Source: Pseudofrankia inefficax
GTDB lineage: Bacteria; Actinomycetota; Actinomycetes; Frankiales; Frankiaceae
Assembly (NCBI RefSeq): GCF_000166135.1
Contig: NC_014666.1
Location: 248,001 to 312,000, forward strand
DNA length: 64,000 nt
Direction: 5' to 3'
In this document: positions 8,395-17,850 of the stretch, piece by piece
Layout of the letters: each line of letters opens with the position of its first letter
Numbering within the stretch: position 1 is the stretch's first letter
Made by a program: the position numbers and the translations under genes
Notes under the pieces: generated by a model
The model's input: the letters and a program-made list of their open reading frames with translations, nothing else
Databases searched by the model: none
What the model was told of the DNA's origin: nothing

Positions 8395-10551
8395 CTAGCC
8401 GGCCGGGCAGGCGGCGGCCTTGATCGTGGTCTGTTGTGGGCGGGCCATCGGCTGCGCCGGAACGATGGGCTTCGCCGAGGTGGCCGGTTCGTCGGTGTTG
8501 ACGGTGATGGTCAACGGCTGGCCGGGGGTCGGGAAGACCCACATCTGGATTCTCGGGTGGCCGAGCTCCGTGCCGCGGGTGAAGTTGACGGCCTTCCCGT
8601 TGACCATGACGTTCACCAGCTTCGCGCCGTCGGTCAGATAGACCGACAGCTGCAGCGCCTCCTGGCCCCGCGGATAGGAGCCGGGGGGAGCGTCGATCCG
8701 CTGCCAGACGAACCGTGGCAGGCCAGCCGGGGCCAGGTTCGTCAGGCCGATCTGGATCTGCCCGGGTCGCCGGCCGGCGGTGCAGGAACCGAGGGTGTAG
8801 CTGACGTTGCGCTGCAGGTAGTACTCCAGCTTCGCACCGGAGACGTTGTTGAGGACGACGCCGGCGTACGGCGCGGTTCCCTGGTACACCTCGCCGGTCA
8901 GCCCGCCCTTGCGCAGGATGGTCATCTCGGACGCGATCGGCGTCCAGATCTGCAGGTGACCGCCCTTGGCCGCGGTGTTCAGCTCGGTCACCAGCGGCTT
9001 CGGCTTGACGTCGCTGCTCAGTGCCGTGTGGAACGCGGTGTCGGCGACCTCCTTCAGGAAGTCCTTCCGGGCGGACCGCTCGTCGGAGTTGGTCGTGTCG
9101 TCGTGGAAGTCGGCGTAGGCGTCGACCTCGACCAGCTTGGCGACGGAGTCGCCGTCGACCTTCTGCCCGCTGGAGAGCGTGATCGGCCCGGTCGCCCGTA
9201 CGAGGTCGGCGAGCATCTCCGGGTCGACGCCGATGACGCCGTCGATGTGCGTGCCGGTCTGGCGCTCATACATCGTCGCCCAGGTCTGGCCGGCGTACGG
9301 GAAGTTCGGGCTGGAGTTGCCGTTGGACCACAGCGCGCCGGGAAAGAGGGTGCCGTAGTTGGCGTTGTACTCGGGCCCGAAGTCGACCACGGGCACCTTG
9401 AAGTTCTTCAGCTCGTCGTTCGAGCCGGTGTGCACCAGGTTGATCTTGCCGTGGTCCGCGGTCAGGATGCCGTAGACGCCGAGCAGGCCGCCGGTCGCCT
9501 TGATCTCCGCGTTGTTCTGGAACGCCAGGAAGTACGTTCGCGGGCCGTTGGCGCCGAGCATCTCCGGGCCGACGGTGAGCGCGTCGGCCATGCCGGACAG
9601 CAGCTTGTCCAGCTTGGCGATCTTGGTAACGGCCTGGGTACGGGCGGTCGCGACCGGGCCGACGAGGTGGTCCGACGGCAGGCTCTGCATCCGCTTGTCG
9701 ACCGTGGCGACGCCGGCGGCGGCGCGCAGCAGGGTCGGGCGGTCCTTCACCAGGGTCGGCACGTCGATCGTGCTGTCCTTGATCAGACTGTCCGGGCTGA
9801 TCGTGTCCGAGACCGAGACCATGTCGGTCAGCGGGCCGTCCGCGAGGTCGGCGAGCGATAACACCAACTGGCGAGAGGTCCTGAGGTTCGGCCCGGCGAA
9901 CGGGATGTAGGACGCGGCCCACCAGACCGGCCCGGCCGAGTGCGAGCGGGCGGCGTGGGCGGAGTCGATGACGCGCGAGAGCCGGGCCTTGGCGGCCGGG
10001 ATGTCGCCGGACGTCGCGGCGTCCTGCACGGCGGTGAGGTCGTTGGACGTGCTGGCCAGGTCGGACTTCACCTTCAGCACCTGGTAGGCCAGCACGGCCC
10101 CACACGCGATCAGCAGCACGGCGATGCCACCGACCACCAGGGGCCAGCGACGGCGGGACCCCGGCCGGCGGCGCCGCGCGCCGCCGATCCGCCGGCCTCC
10201 CAGGCCTTCTGGGTCATCCGGCCCGGCCGGGCCCGTAGCGCCGTCAACGGCCGCCCCGCCGCGCCTGGAGCCCGACGGCTTCCAGCCGCTGTCCGACTCC
10301 CCGGATGGCGTCTGGGGGCCGTCCGTGACCGCGTCCGGCGCGGTCACGCCAGCAGCCCCGAAACCCGCGGTGGTGGCCTCCTGGCCCGTGACGGCGCGGC
10401 CGCGGGCGGTGTGCCGGCGACTCCCGGTACGCCGGATCACCGTCGTGGTCGACGGGTCCGCCGCGCTGGCCAGGCTGACCTGCGGCTTCACCCACCGCCG
10501 TGGCCCGTTCGGGTCCTCGGTCGGTGGGTCGGGGAACTCTCTGGCGTCCAT
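8395..10551 (-). CDS. DUF4012 membrane-anchored extracytoplasmic protein
   Basis: 718 residues from ATG 10551 (MDAREFP). Residues 1-145 are a proline-, glycine- and arginine-rich cytoplasmic tail, followed by one transmembrane segment (WPLVVGGIAVLLIACGAVLA). The outer part has the DUF4012 pattern (GPRTYFLAFQNNAEIKATGG, FPGALWSNGNSSPNFPYAGQ, GVIGVDPEMLADLVRATGPI). Such proteins sit in actinobacterial exopolysaccharide and wall-polymer clusters and resemble LytR-CpsA-Psr proteins in context; their chemistry is not established. The open frame extends much further upstream, but that portion overlaps promoter sequence and rfbA antisense and lacks codon bias. Confidence 0.85.
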   Translation of the reverse strand: MDAREFPDPPTEDPNGPRRWVKPQVSLASAADPSTTTVIRRTGSRRHTARGRAVTGQEATTAGFGAAGVTAPDAVTDGPQTPSGESDSGWKPSGSRRGGAAVDGATGPAGPDDPEGLGGRRIGGARRRRPGSRRRWPLVVGGIAVLLIACGAVLAYQVLKVKSDLASTSNDLTAVQDAATSGDIPAAKARLSRVIDSAHAARSHSAGPVWWAASYIPFAGPNLRTSRQLVLSLADLADGPLTDMVSVSDTISPDSLIKDSTIDVPTLVKDRPTLLRAAAGVATVDKRMQSLPSDHLVGPVATARTQAVTKIAKLDKLLSGMADALTVGPEMLGANGPRTYFLAFQNNAEIKATGGLLGVYGILTADHGKINLVHTGSNDELKNFKVPVVDFGPEYNANYGTLFPGALWSNGNSSPNFPYAGQTWATMYERQTGTHIDGVIGVDPEMLADLVRATGPITLSSGQKVDGDSVAKLVEVDAYADFHDDTTNSDERSARKDFLKEVADTAFHTALSSDVKPKPLVTELNTAAKGGHLQIWTPIASEMTILRKGGLTGEVYQGTAPYAGVVLNNVSGAKLEYYLQRNVSYTLGSCTAGRRPGQIQIGLTNLAPAGLPRFVWQRIDAPPGSYPRGQEALQLSVYLTDGAKLVNVMVNGKAVNFTRGTELGHPRIQMWVFPTPGQPLTITVNTDEPATSAKPIVPAQPMARPQQTTIKAAACPAG

Positions 10552-10986
10552 TCGAGACCTCGGGGCTAGCCGTACGCGGCGCTGGCCGGGGATGCGGCCC
10601 GCGCTGGCCTGCCCGCTCCAGACACGATCATTTTCCCCCGATCTTCCCGAAGCCGGCAGGTGCACCCATGTTGGCACATGTGGGCAGGTGGTAAGCCCGC
10701 GGCGGACTCCTGTCGGCACCGCCGGTGCCCGCGACGTCACGGGGTGGTCGGGCCACCTGCACGCCTTCGGCCGTTGATTCACCTGTGTGCCCTGGGAGTT
10801 GGCAGGGAGAGGCAGGTTGGGGTGGTGGAATGGCCCGTGAGCGCCGGTCGGTACCCGTGGCCGCCGGGGTGTCCGTCCGGGCGGCGCGCGCCTTGCGAGG
10901 GCATCCCGCGCCGCTGTCGACAGGTCGGGACGAAGGCCGTCGAAACGATCCAACGGCAGCAGAGTGGACACGGCTAGGCTGGGCCC
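10552..10986. other. intergenic region between divergent DUF4012 gene and rfbA
   Basis: The 435 bases hold divergent promoters. An imperfect inverted repeat CCCATGTTGGCACATGTGGG lies at about 10665-10684 and could be an operator. TAGGCT at 10975-10980 is a plausible -10 only six bases before the rfbA GTG, which suggests a leaderless transcript. No gene seen. Confidence 0.45.
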
Positions 10987-11856
10987 GTGAAGGGCATCAT
11001 TCTTGCCGGTGGAACAGGTTCGCGGCTGTATCCGATCACCCGGGCGGTGTCGAAACAGCTGATGCCGGTCTACGACAAGCCGATGATCTACTACCCTCTT
11101 TCCACCCTGATGGCCGCCGGTATCCGGGAAATTCTGGTCATCACGACGCCAGCCGACCAGGCGCAGTTCCAACGCCTGCTGGGGGACGGCAGCTGGCTGG
11201 GCTGCCGCTTCGAGTACGCGGTGCAGGCCGAGCCGCGGGGGCTCGCGGAGGCCTTCATCGTCGGCGCGGACTTCGTCGGCACCGACAAGGTCTGCCTCAT
11301 CCTCGGTGACAACATCTTCTACGGGGTCGGGTTGGGCGAGCAGCTCAAGGGCTACACCGACCCGGTGGGCGGCATCGTCTTCGCCTACCACGTCTCGGAC
11401 CCGGAGCGGTACGGCGTCGTCGAGTTCGACGTCGACCGGCGCGCCGTCTCGATCGAGGAGAAACCGGCGAAGCCGAAGTCGAGCTTCGCCGTGACCGGGC
11501 TGTACTTCTACGACAACGACGTGCTGGAGATCGCGGCCCAGACGCAGCCGAGCGCCCGAGGCGAGCTGGAGATCACCGCCGTCAACCAGGCGTATCTCGA
11601 CCGCGGCCGGCTGGGCGTGCACCTGCTGGACCGCGGCACGGCGTGGCTGGATACCGGGACGTTCAACTCACTGATGCAGGCGGCCCAGTTCGTCCAGGTG
11701 ATCGAGGAGCGGCAGGGCCTGAAGATCGGCTGTGTCGAGGAGGTCGCCTGGCGAGAGGGCTTCATCACCGACGCCCAACTCGCCGAGCTGCTGCGACCGC
11801 TCTCCAAGAGCGGCTACGGCACCTACCTCGAAGGCCTGCTCAACGACGACGCCTAG
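10987..11856 (+). CDS. rfbA: glucose-1-phosphate thymidylyltransferase
   Basis: 289 residues, the usual RmlA length. GTG start; the protein opens with [18 protein letters not shown], the nucleotide-binding signature, followed by [20 protein letters not shown]. It also has LGDNIFYG and EKP motifs and the WLDTGTF product-binding loop. It makes dTDP-glucose, the precursor of dTDP-rhamnose and other 6-deoxysugars. rmlB, C and D are not in this window. A 72-bp palindrome element follows the stop. Confidence 0.96.
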   Translation: MKGIILAGGTGSRLYPITRAVSKQLMPVYDKPMIYYPLSTLMAAGIREILVITTPADQAQFQRLLGDGSWLGCRFEYAVQAEPRGLAEAFIVGADFVGTDKVCLILGDNIFYGVGLGEQLKGYTDPVGGIVFAYHVSDPERYGVVEFDVDRRAVSIEEKPAKPKSSFAVTGLYFYDNDVLEIAAQTQPSARGELEITAVNQAYLDRGRLGVHLLDRGTAWLDTGTFNSLMQAAQFVQVIEERQGLKIGCVEEVAWREGFITDAQLAELLRPLSKSGYGTYLEGLLNDDA

Positions 11857-11892
11857 CGCCCGAACGGCCCTCGTCGCGCGCCGTCGCACCTA

Positions 11893-11964
11893 GATCGTCG
11901 TTTTGGCCCGCTGGCGGTTGTGATCTGACGTCGATCGCGACCGCGGAGGGCCAAAACGACGATC
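11893..11964. repeat. 72-bp palindromic repeat, copy A
   Basis: Outer arms GATCGTCGTTTTGGCCC and GGGCCAAAACGACGATC are a perfect 17-base inverted repeat. Inside, GCGGTTGTGATC and GATCGCGACCGC pair with wobble, so the entire element can fold into one long hairpin. It lies between the convergent ends of rfbA and the WecG-type gene. Same family as copies B to G. Confidence 0.9.
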
Positions 11965-11973
11965 AGGTCGTCT

Positions 11974-12804
11974 TCAGTGGCCGCGGTTGCGGAGGACCGA
12001 GAGGATGAACTGCGGGTTGCCGACGAGGTAGCGCTTCCAGAGCCGCTTGGGCTCGCTCACCAGCCGGAAGATCCACTCGACGCCGTAGTCGCCCATCCAG
12101 CGCGGGGCCCGCGGCTTCAGGCCGGCCAGGAAGTCGAAGGCCGCGCCGACCGCGAGGAACACCGCGGGAATCTCGGCGGCGAGCCGCTCGACCTCCCAGT
12201 CCTGCTTGGGCGTGCCAAGCCCGACCCAGACCAGGTCCGCGCCGGACGCGATGATCCGCAGCCGCTGCTCGGCCCGCTCGTCGGGGGTCAGCTCGCGGAA
12301 CGGAGGGCTTTCCACTCCGGCGATCTGGACGCCCGGGTAGGCCTTGCGCACCGACCGCTCGAGCGCCTCAAGGACCTCGGGCGTGGAGCCCAGAAAATAG
12401 TGCTTCACATCATGATCGCGGCCGGCGGACAGCACCGCCTGGAACAGGTCCGGGCCGCTGATCTTCTGGCTGTTCGCCTCGGACAGCCGGGTCCGCTGGC
12501 GGGTCAGCCGGGCGACCGGCCAACCGTCAGGGAAGTTGAACCGGGCCGTGTTGAGAGTGCTCTTCAACCTGGCGTCGCGGTCCGCCAGCGCGAGGGTGTA
12601 CGCGTTGCAGAGGTGGATCGCCGAGCCGGCGTCGGTAACGGGCGCCTCGTCGTCGCCCTTGGCCGGAATACCGATGACCGCGGCGACCGCGTCCTCAAAC
12701 GAGCAGGCCGTGATACGTACGCCGCAGCAGCTGGCTTCCCGGATCACGGGGGCGGAGCGACGCGTGCCGGTCGCCGTCCTCGGCTCGGTGCCCCCTTCCA
12801 GCAC
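11974..12804 (-). CDS. WecG/TagA/CpsF-family glycosyltransferase
   Basis: 276 residues from GTG 12804, which follows AAGGAG by 7 bases; ATG codons further upstream (12837, 12849, 12876) lack a good ribosome-binding site. Diagnostic segments are FPDGWPVARL near the N-terminus, YFLGSTPEVLEAL, VWVGLGTPKQDWEVE and AVFLAVGAAFDFLAG, all typical of the TagA/WecG GT26 family. These enzymes add a ManNAc-type sugar to an undecaprenyl-linked acceptor in teichoic-acid, O-antigen or exopolysaccharide assembly at the inner membrane face. Confidence 0.9.
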   Translation of the reverse strand: MLEGGTEPRTATGTRRSAPVIREASCCGVRITACSFEDAVAAVIGIPAKGDDEAPVTDAGSAIHLCNAYTLALADRDARLKSTLNTARFNFPDGWPVARLTRQRTRLSEANSQKISGPDLFQAVLSAGRDHDVKHYFLGSTPEVLEALERSVRKAYPGVQIAGVESPPFRELTPDERAEQRLRIIASGADLVWVGLGTPKQDWEVERLAAEIPAVFLAVGAAFDFLAGLKPRAPRWMGDYGVEWIFRLVSEPKRLWKRYLVGNPQFILSVLRNRGH

Positions 12805-13231
12805 AGCGACACTCCTTACTCGTTGCCCCCGTGACATGGCACCCGTCATAAATATCAGGCGGCGCGGCTCACACACACCGACACCAACAAAGGACCAGTG
12901 ACCTCACAGGAAACGCATAGCCCAAAAGGATCGTGACGGATGCGGCACTTTCGCCTGCTGTGCCTGCCGCCGGTCGGCCGTGCTTGCTGTGCTGGCTACA
13001 AGCTGTCCGACGTCGATTTGGGGCGATTCCCGGTCAGTCGCGCACTTCGTACCAGGATAACAGTGTGGTCGAGGGGCACCAACACCCGCCGGCCGGCCCG
13101 ACGGGCTGGCCGGAGGTGTACGTCGGTTGGCGACTCGGTGGGTGCCTAAGGTGAGTTCGCTGGCCGCCCGTGGGACCTCGATGGGACGCTACGTGACGGC
13201 CGACTCACCCAATAACAATTGGTCCGCAGTC
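12805..13231. other. 427-base intergenic region
   Basis: Contains the upstream region of the WecG-type gene, with an AT-richer patch at 12845-12925 that probably carries its promoter. Two short plus-strand frames (12933-13154, 12940-13149) have no motif or ribosome-binding site. No repeat noted. Confidence 0.4.
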
Positions 13232-14245
13232 CTACCGGTCGACGCGCACGAGTCGACCCGACCGCTCGTCCTCGAGCAGCTGGATGTCTCCGTCAACCAT
13301 GATCTGTACGAGTTCTTCGAAGTTCACCTCGGGCTTCCACCCCAGGTTGGTCCTGATCTTGCTGGCGTCACCCATCAGCGCGTCGACCTCGGCCGGGCGG
13401 GTGTACTTCGGATCAAACCGAACGTAGTCCTCCCAGTTCAGCCCGACGTGGCCGAACGCGACCTGGCAGAACTCCCTGACCGAATACGTGGTGCCGGTCG
13501 CGACCACGTAGTCGTCCGGCTCCGGCGCCTGCAGCATCATCCACATCGCATTGACGTACTCGGGCGCGTACCCCCAGTCGCGGGTCGCGTCGAGATTGCC
13601 GAGGTACAGCTCCTTCTGGAGCCCAGCCTGAATGCGCGCGACCGCACGAGTGATCTTCCGCGTGACGAACGTCTCGCCGCGGCGGGGGCTTTCGTGGTTG
13701 AACAGGATTCCGTTCGAGACGTACATCCCGTACGACTCGCGGTGGTTGACCGCCGACCAGTACGCGTAGACCTTGGCGCAGGCATACGGGCTGCGCGGGT
13801 GGAACGGCGTCTCCTCGTTCTGGGGCGGCGGCGTCGAGCCGAACATCTCCGACGAGGACGCCTGGTACACGCGGATGTCCAGGTTGCTCGCGCGAACCGC
13901 TTCCAGGATCCGCAGCGCACCCACACCGGTCACGTTCGCGGTGTAGAGCGGTGTGTCATAGGAGACCCGCACGTGACTCTGCGCGCCGAGGTTGTACACC
14001 TCGCTCGGCCCGGTCTCCCGGAGAATGTTCACCAGGCTCAGGCCGTCGTCGAGGTCCGCGTGGTGCAGCACCAGCTTGCGCCCGTCTTCGTGCGGGTCCT
14101 GGTACAGGTGATCGATACGCGCGGTGTTGAAGCTGGACGAGCGGCGGACGAGGCCGTGGACCTCGTAACCCTTCTGCAACAAAAGCTCGCAGAGGTAGGA
14201 GCCATCCTGCCCCGTGACGCCCGTAACAAGCGCGACTTTAGTCAT
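13232..14245 (-). CDS. gmd: GDP-mannose 4,6-dehydratase
   Basis: 337 residues from ATG 14245 ([18 protein letters not shown]). The Rossmann motif GVTGQDG, the SSSEMFG serine segment, catalytic YACAK and the [15 protein letters not shown] loop identify Gmd. It converts GDP-mannose to GDP-4-keto-6-deoxymannose. The GDP-fucose synthase gene lies just upstream in the same direction, so together they supply GDP-L-fucose. The frame extends 30 codons upstream without a ribosome-binding site. Confidence 0.96.
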   Translation of the reverse strand: MTKVALVTGVTGQDGSYLCELLLQKGYEVHGLVRRSSSFNTARIDHLYQDPHEDGRKLVLHHADLDDGLSLVNILRETGPSEVYNLGAQSHVRVSYDTPLYTANVTGVGALRILEAVRASNLDIRVYQASSSEMFGSTPPPQNEETPFHPRSPYACAKVYAYWSAVNHRESYGMYVSNGILFNHESPRRGETFVTRKITRAVARIQAGLQKELYLGNLDATRDWGYAPEYVNAMWMMLQAPEPDDYVVATGTTYSVREFCQVAFGHVGLNWEDYVRFDPKYTRPAEVDALMGDASKIRTNLGWKPEVNFEELVQIMVDGDIQLLEDERSGRLVRVDR

Positions 14246-14501
14246 GTCGTCCCCGATCAAACGGCTTCTGAAAACAATAGCACCGGTGTCGCCGCTGACC
14301 TCGGGCTGGCGGGCGGGATGGTCATGCTCGCCCAATGAAGGGTCCCGGCCCGCCCATAATCAACACCGAACGCGCGATAGCCCCGACAGTGGCTGCGCCC
14401 ACGGAGACTCGCGCCCCGTGAGCCCGCGGCCGGCCGGGTGTCGGCCGCCGCCGGCCTGGACCGAGGCTGGGCGCGCGCCATGTGACGTGGTTCTCGCCCT
14501 G

Positions 14502-15467
14502 CTACGCGTCCACGGTCACACGACCGCGGGCGACCTGCCCGGAGCTCTTCCACCACGCGAACGTCGACTCGATTCCGTCACGCAGCGAGATGCTCGGCTT
14601 CCAGCCCAGCCCCTCCAGCTTGCTGACGTCCAGCAGCTTGCGCGGGGTGCCGTCCGGCTTCGCCGGGTCGAAATTGATCGTGCCGGTGAAACCGACGACG
14701 TCGGCGACCAGCTCAGCCAGTTCCCGAATCGTGACGTCCGTGCCCGTCCCAACATTGATCGGAGCCGGGTCGTCGTACTTTTCGAGAATCGTGGCGCAGG
14801 CGTCGGCGAGGTCGTCGACGTGGATGAACTCCCGGCGCGGAGTACCCGAACCCCACAGGGTCACCTCGCTGTCTCCCCGTTCGGTCGCGAGATGGAAACG
14901 GTGGATGAGCGCCGGCAGCACGTGGGAGGTTTCAAGGTCGAAGTTGTCGCCCGGCCCATAGACGTTCGTCGGCATGGCGGACACGTAATGCGCGCCGTAT
15001 TCCCGACGGTAGGACTGGATCTGCGTGATCCCGGCGATCTTCGCGATGGCGTACGCCTCGTTGGTCGGCTCGAGCGGGCCGGTCAGCAGTGCGTCCTCCG
15101 TGATCGGCTGAGCCGCGAACTTCGGGTAGATGCAGCTGGAGCCGAGGAAGAGCAGCTTCTCGGTGCCCGCGCGCCAGGCCGACGAGATGACATTCAGCTG
15201 GATGTGCAGGTTGTTCTCGAGGAACTCGACCGGCTGGGTCGCGTTGGCCATGATTCCGCCGACCTTGGCGGCCGCCAGAACAACCGCCCCGGGGCGCACC
15301 TCGTCGAAGAACCGGGAGACCGCGACCGTGTCGGTCAGATCGAGCTCTTCCCGGCCGCGGGTGATCACGTCGATCCCGGCGCCGCGCAGCCGTCGGGTGA
15401 TCGCGCTGCCGACCAGCCCCCGGTGCCCCGCGACGAAGACCGACCCTTGGTCAAGTAGTCCCGACAA
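14502..15467 (-). CDS. fcl: GDP-L-fucose synthase
   Basis: 321 residues if translation starts at TTG 15467, 8 bases after a GGGGGAG; there is no ATG at the usual place, and the frame stays open upstream to 15584. Motifs are VFVAGHRGLVGSAI (NADP binding), the GSSCIYPKFA serine region, catalytic YAIAK, and PTNVYGPGDNFD. It epimerises and reduces GDP-4-keto-6-deoxymannose to GDP-L-fucose, completing the gmd pathway. A gap of about 250 bases without a gene separates it from gmd. Confidence 0.94.
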   Translation of the reverse strand: MSGLLDQGSVFVAGHRGLVGSAITRRLRGAGIDVITRGREELDLTDTVAVSRFFDEVRPGAVVLAAAKVGGIMANATQPVEFLENNLHIQLNVISSAWRAGTEKLLFLGSSCIYPKFAAQPITEDALLTGPLEPTNEAYAIAKIAGITQIQSYRREYGAHYVSAMPTNVYGPGDNFDLETSHVLPALIHRFHLATERGDSEVTLWGSGTPRREFIHVDDLADACATILEKYDDPAPINVGTGTDVTIRELAELVADVVGFTGTINFDPAKPDGTPRKLLDVSKLEGLGWKPSISLRDGIESTFAWWKSSGQVARGRVTVDA

Positions 15468-16028
15468 GATGATGTCTCCCCCACTGGACGCGGCGGCCGA
15501 GGTGGCAATAGATCCGGCTGTGTCAATCGGGCCAAGTACGGACCTCGTGGATGCAGGCCAAGTACGGGCCTCATGGTCGCACACGGGTGCGAGTGCGAAC
15601 GAGGGGGGATCGTACAGGACTAACGGTCACTCCTCGTGCGCGTTGCGCGTCCGCAAGCGTGGAGATTCGCCCCGGCTACTACTGCGTTGTCGAACCGTCC
15701 GCGGACCATTGTCGATTGATGGATCGTCTTCGACTCATAACGCGACGGACCGTGACAACGCGAGCGCTCTCCGACGTTGTTCGGAGCGGGCGGTCGCGAT
15801 CCACCCGTCGGCCGCGCGAAGCCGACGGATCGGTCACGATTCCGGAGCTGCCAGACACGCCGGCGCCGGGCACGTCCGTGCCGACGGCGCCAAAGTGTCC
15901 CGAGTTTGACGCGGATTTCCAGGGGACGCTGTCATCATCCCGACAGCACGTGGCCCGGGGTCGCGCCCCGGCCCCCGCGGCGGTGGCATCGCCATCGGCG
16001 TCACGAGGGCCGGCGCGCAGGGAGCGGC
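15468..16028. other. 561-base intergenic region upstream of fcl
   Basis: Contains a short imperfect direct repeat: GGCCAAGTACGGACCTCGTGG-like sequence at about 15530-15550 recurs as GGCCAAGTACGGGCCTCATGG-like sequence at about 15555-15575, just upstream of the fcl start region. Open frames here are proline- and arginine-rich shadows without motifs. Probably the fcl promoter plus the purB 3' flank. Confidence 0.4.
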
Positions 16029-17336
16029 TCAGACGAGGGCGGCCAGCCGGTCGAAGACCGGAGCGAGTCGCTCGACATACCGCTCCGGCCGGCTCACCTC
16101 GTCCAGCCGCGGCTCGTCCAGCGGGAGACCGCGGTCGGCGGCGTGCTTGCGCAACGTCTCCCGGAACGGCACGCCGGTCTGCCAGGTCTCCATCGCGGCC
16201 GCCTGGGTCACGGCGTAGGCGTCCTCGCGGGACAACCCGGTCTCGACCAGCTCCAGCAGCACGGCGGACGTGTAGACCAGCCCGCCGGTGGCGTCCAGGT
16301 TGGCCCGCATCCGGTCGGCGTCGACGACCAGGCCGGTCACCAGGCGGGTCGTCAGGTTCAGCAGGTAATCGACCCCGATCGAGGCGTCGGGCAGCGCGAT
16401 GCGCTCGGTCGAGGAATGTGAGATGTCGCGCTCGTGCCAGAGCGGCACGCCTTCGAGGATCGGCACGTACTGCGCCCGGACGATCCTGGCGAGGCCCGCG
16501 ATCCGCTCCGACATGATCGGGTTCTTCTTGTGGGGCATCGCGGACGAGCCCTTCTGGCCCTTCCCGAACGGCTCGGACAGCTCGCGCATCTCCGTCCGCT
16601 GGCCGTGCCGGACCTCCAGCGCCACCGTCTCGCACAGCGTCGCGAGCCCGGCGAGCGCCGCGACCCAGCTGGCGACCCCGTCGCGCAGCACGACCTGGGT
16701 GGCGACCGGGGCCGCGGTCAGGCCGAGCTTCTCGGCGACGTACTGCTCGACGTCCGGCTCGATGTTCGAGTAGGTGCCGACCGCGCCGGAGATCTTGGCG
16801 ATGGCGATGTCGGTACGCGCCGCGCGCAGCCGGTCCCGGCACCGCGCCATGCCGAACGCGAGGTCCGCGACCCGGTGGCCGAACACGGTCGGCTCGCCGT
16901 GGATGCCGTGCGTGCGCCCGACCCGCAGCGTCGTCCGGTGGGCCAGGCCCAGGTCGCGCAGCGCGGCGACGAGCCTGTCCGCCTTGGCCAGCACGATGTC
17001 GGTCGCCTCGACGAGCTGGCAGGCCAGGGCCGTGTCGAGCAGGTCCGAGGACGTCATGCCGAAGTGCACGTAGGCGGCCGCGGAACGCGGCTCGGTCTGG
17101 TCGGCCCAGGCGGTGAGGAACGCGATCACGTCGTGCTGGGTGACGGCCTCGATCTCGGCGACGGCGGCCGGCGTCGGCGCGGGCGCCCGGCGGACCGGCT
17201 CCACCGAGTCCGCCGGAACCCGCCCGGCGGCGGCGTGCGCCTCCAGGACCAGGACCTCGACCTCGCACCACAGCTCGTACTTGTGTGCCTCCGACCAGAC
17301 CCGGCCTATCTCCGGGAGGGTGTACCGCTCGATCAC
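16029..17336 (-). CDS. purB: adenylosuccinate lyase
   Basis: 435 residues from GTG 17336, which overlaps the purE stop (GTGA). The signature GSSAMPHKKNPIMSERI of the fumarase/aspartase superfamily is intact; VGRTHGIHGEPTVFGH and HFGMTSSDLLDT supply the other catalytic regions. It cleaves SAICAR and adenylosuccinate, releasing fumarate. It is the last gene of a purD-purE-purB unit. Confidence 0.96.
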   Translation of the reverse strand: MIERYTLPEIGRVWSEAHKYELWCEVEVLVLEAHAAAGRVPADSVEPVRRAPAPTPAAVAEIEAVTQHDVIAFLTAWADQTEPRSAAAYVHFGMTSSDLLDTALACQLVEATDIVLAKADRLVAALRDLGLAHRTTLRVGRTHGIHGEPTVFGHRVADLAFGMARCRDRLRAARTDIAIAKISGAVGTYSNIEPDVEQYVAEKLGLTAAPVATQVVLRDGVASWVAALAGLATLCETVALEVRHGQRTEMRELSEPFGKGQKGSSAMPHKKNPIMSERIAGLARIVRAQYVPILEGVPLWHERDISHSSTERIALPDASIGVDYLLNLTTRLVTGLVVDADRMRANLDATGGLVYTSAVLLELVETGLSREDAYAVTQAAAMETWQTGVPFRETLRKHAADRGLPLDEPRLDEVSRPERYVERLAPVFDRLAALV

Positions 17337-17845
17337 GCGGAGGCCCCGGCGCGGGCGAGGCCGTCGGCCGCGGCCTTCTCGAAGTCGTCCTTGTAGGTGG
17401 CGAGCTTCGCGGCCAGGTCCGGGTCGGAGACGGCCAGGATCTGGACGGCGAGCACCGCCGCGTTGGTGGCGTTGTTCAGCCCGACGGTGGCCACGGCGAC
17501 GCCCGGCGGCATCTGCGCGATGGCGAGCAGCGAGTCCATCCCGTCCAGGGCGCCGCCGGAGATCGGGACGCCGATGACCGGCAGCGTGGTGAGCGCGGCG
17601 ACGGTGCCCGGCAGGGCCGCGGCGAGCCCCGCGCCGGCGATGACCACGGCGACGCCCCGGTCGCGCAGCCCGTCCACCCAGTCGGCCAGAGTGCGCGGCG
17701 CGCGGTGCGCGGAGAGCACCGCCTCCTCGAACTCGACGCCGAACCGGCCGAGGGTCGCGCCGGCCTTGCTCATGGTCGCCGCGTCGGACGCGGAGCCGTA
17801 GACGACCGCGACCTTGGGCCGGCTGGGGGTGCTGGTGGGGGACAT
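17333..17845 (-). CDS. purE: N5-carboxyaminoimidazole ribonucleotide mutase
   Basis: 170 residues from ATG 17845; GTG 17854, which overlaps the purD stop, adds three residues and is equally possible. VAVVYGSASDAATMSKA, VLSAHRAPR, AGAGLAAALPGTVAALT and PVIGVPISGGALDGMDSLLAIAQMP-type segments identify class I PurE. It rearranges N5-CAIR to CAIR. A purK gene, normally needed with class I PurE, is not in this window. Confidence 0.95.
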   Translation of the reverse strand: MSPTSTPSRPKVAVVYGSASDAATMSKAGATLGRFGVEFEEAVLSAHRAPRTLADWVDGLRDRGVAVVIAGAGLAAALPGTVAALTTLPVIGVPISGGALDGMDSLLAIAQMPPGVAVATVGLNNATNAAVLAVQILAVSDPDLAAKLATYKDDFEKAAADGLARAGASA

Positions 17846-17850
17846 GCTGT

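Noticed and set aside
8395-11622. 1075-residue frame extending the DUF4012 gene through the intergenic region into rfbA antisense
   Set aside because: Only the part from ATG 10551 has family similarity; the rest lies in a promoter region and opposite rfbA.
13531-13926. Arginine-rich frames opposite gmd, purB, dnaK and clpB
   Set aside because: They are the usual shadow frames of GC-rich codons with no independent signal.
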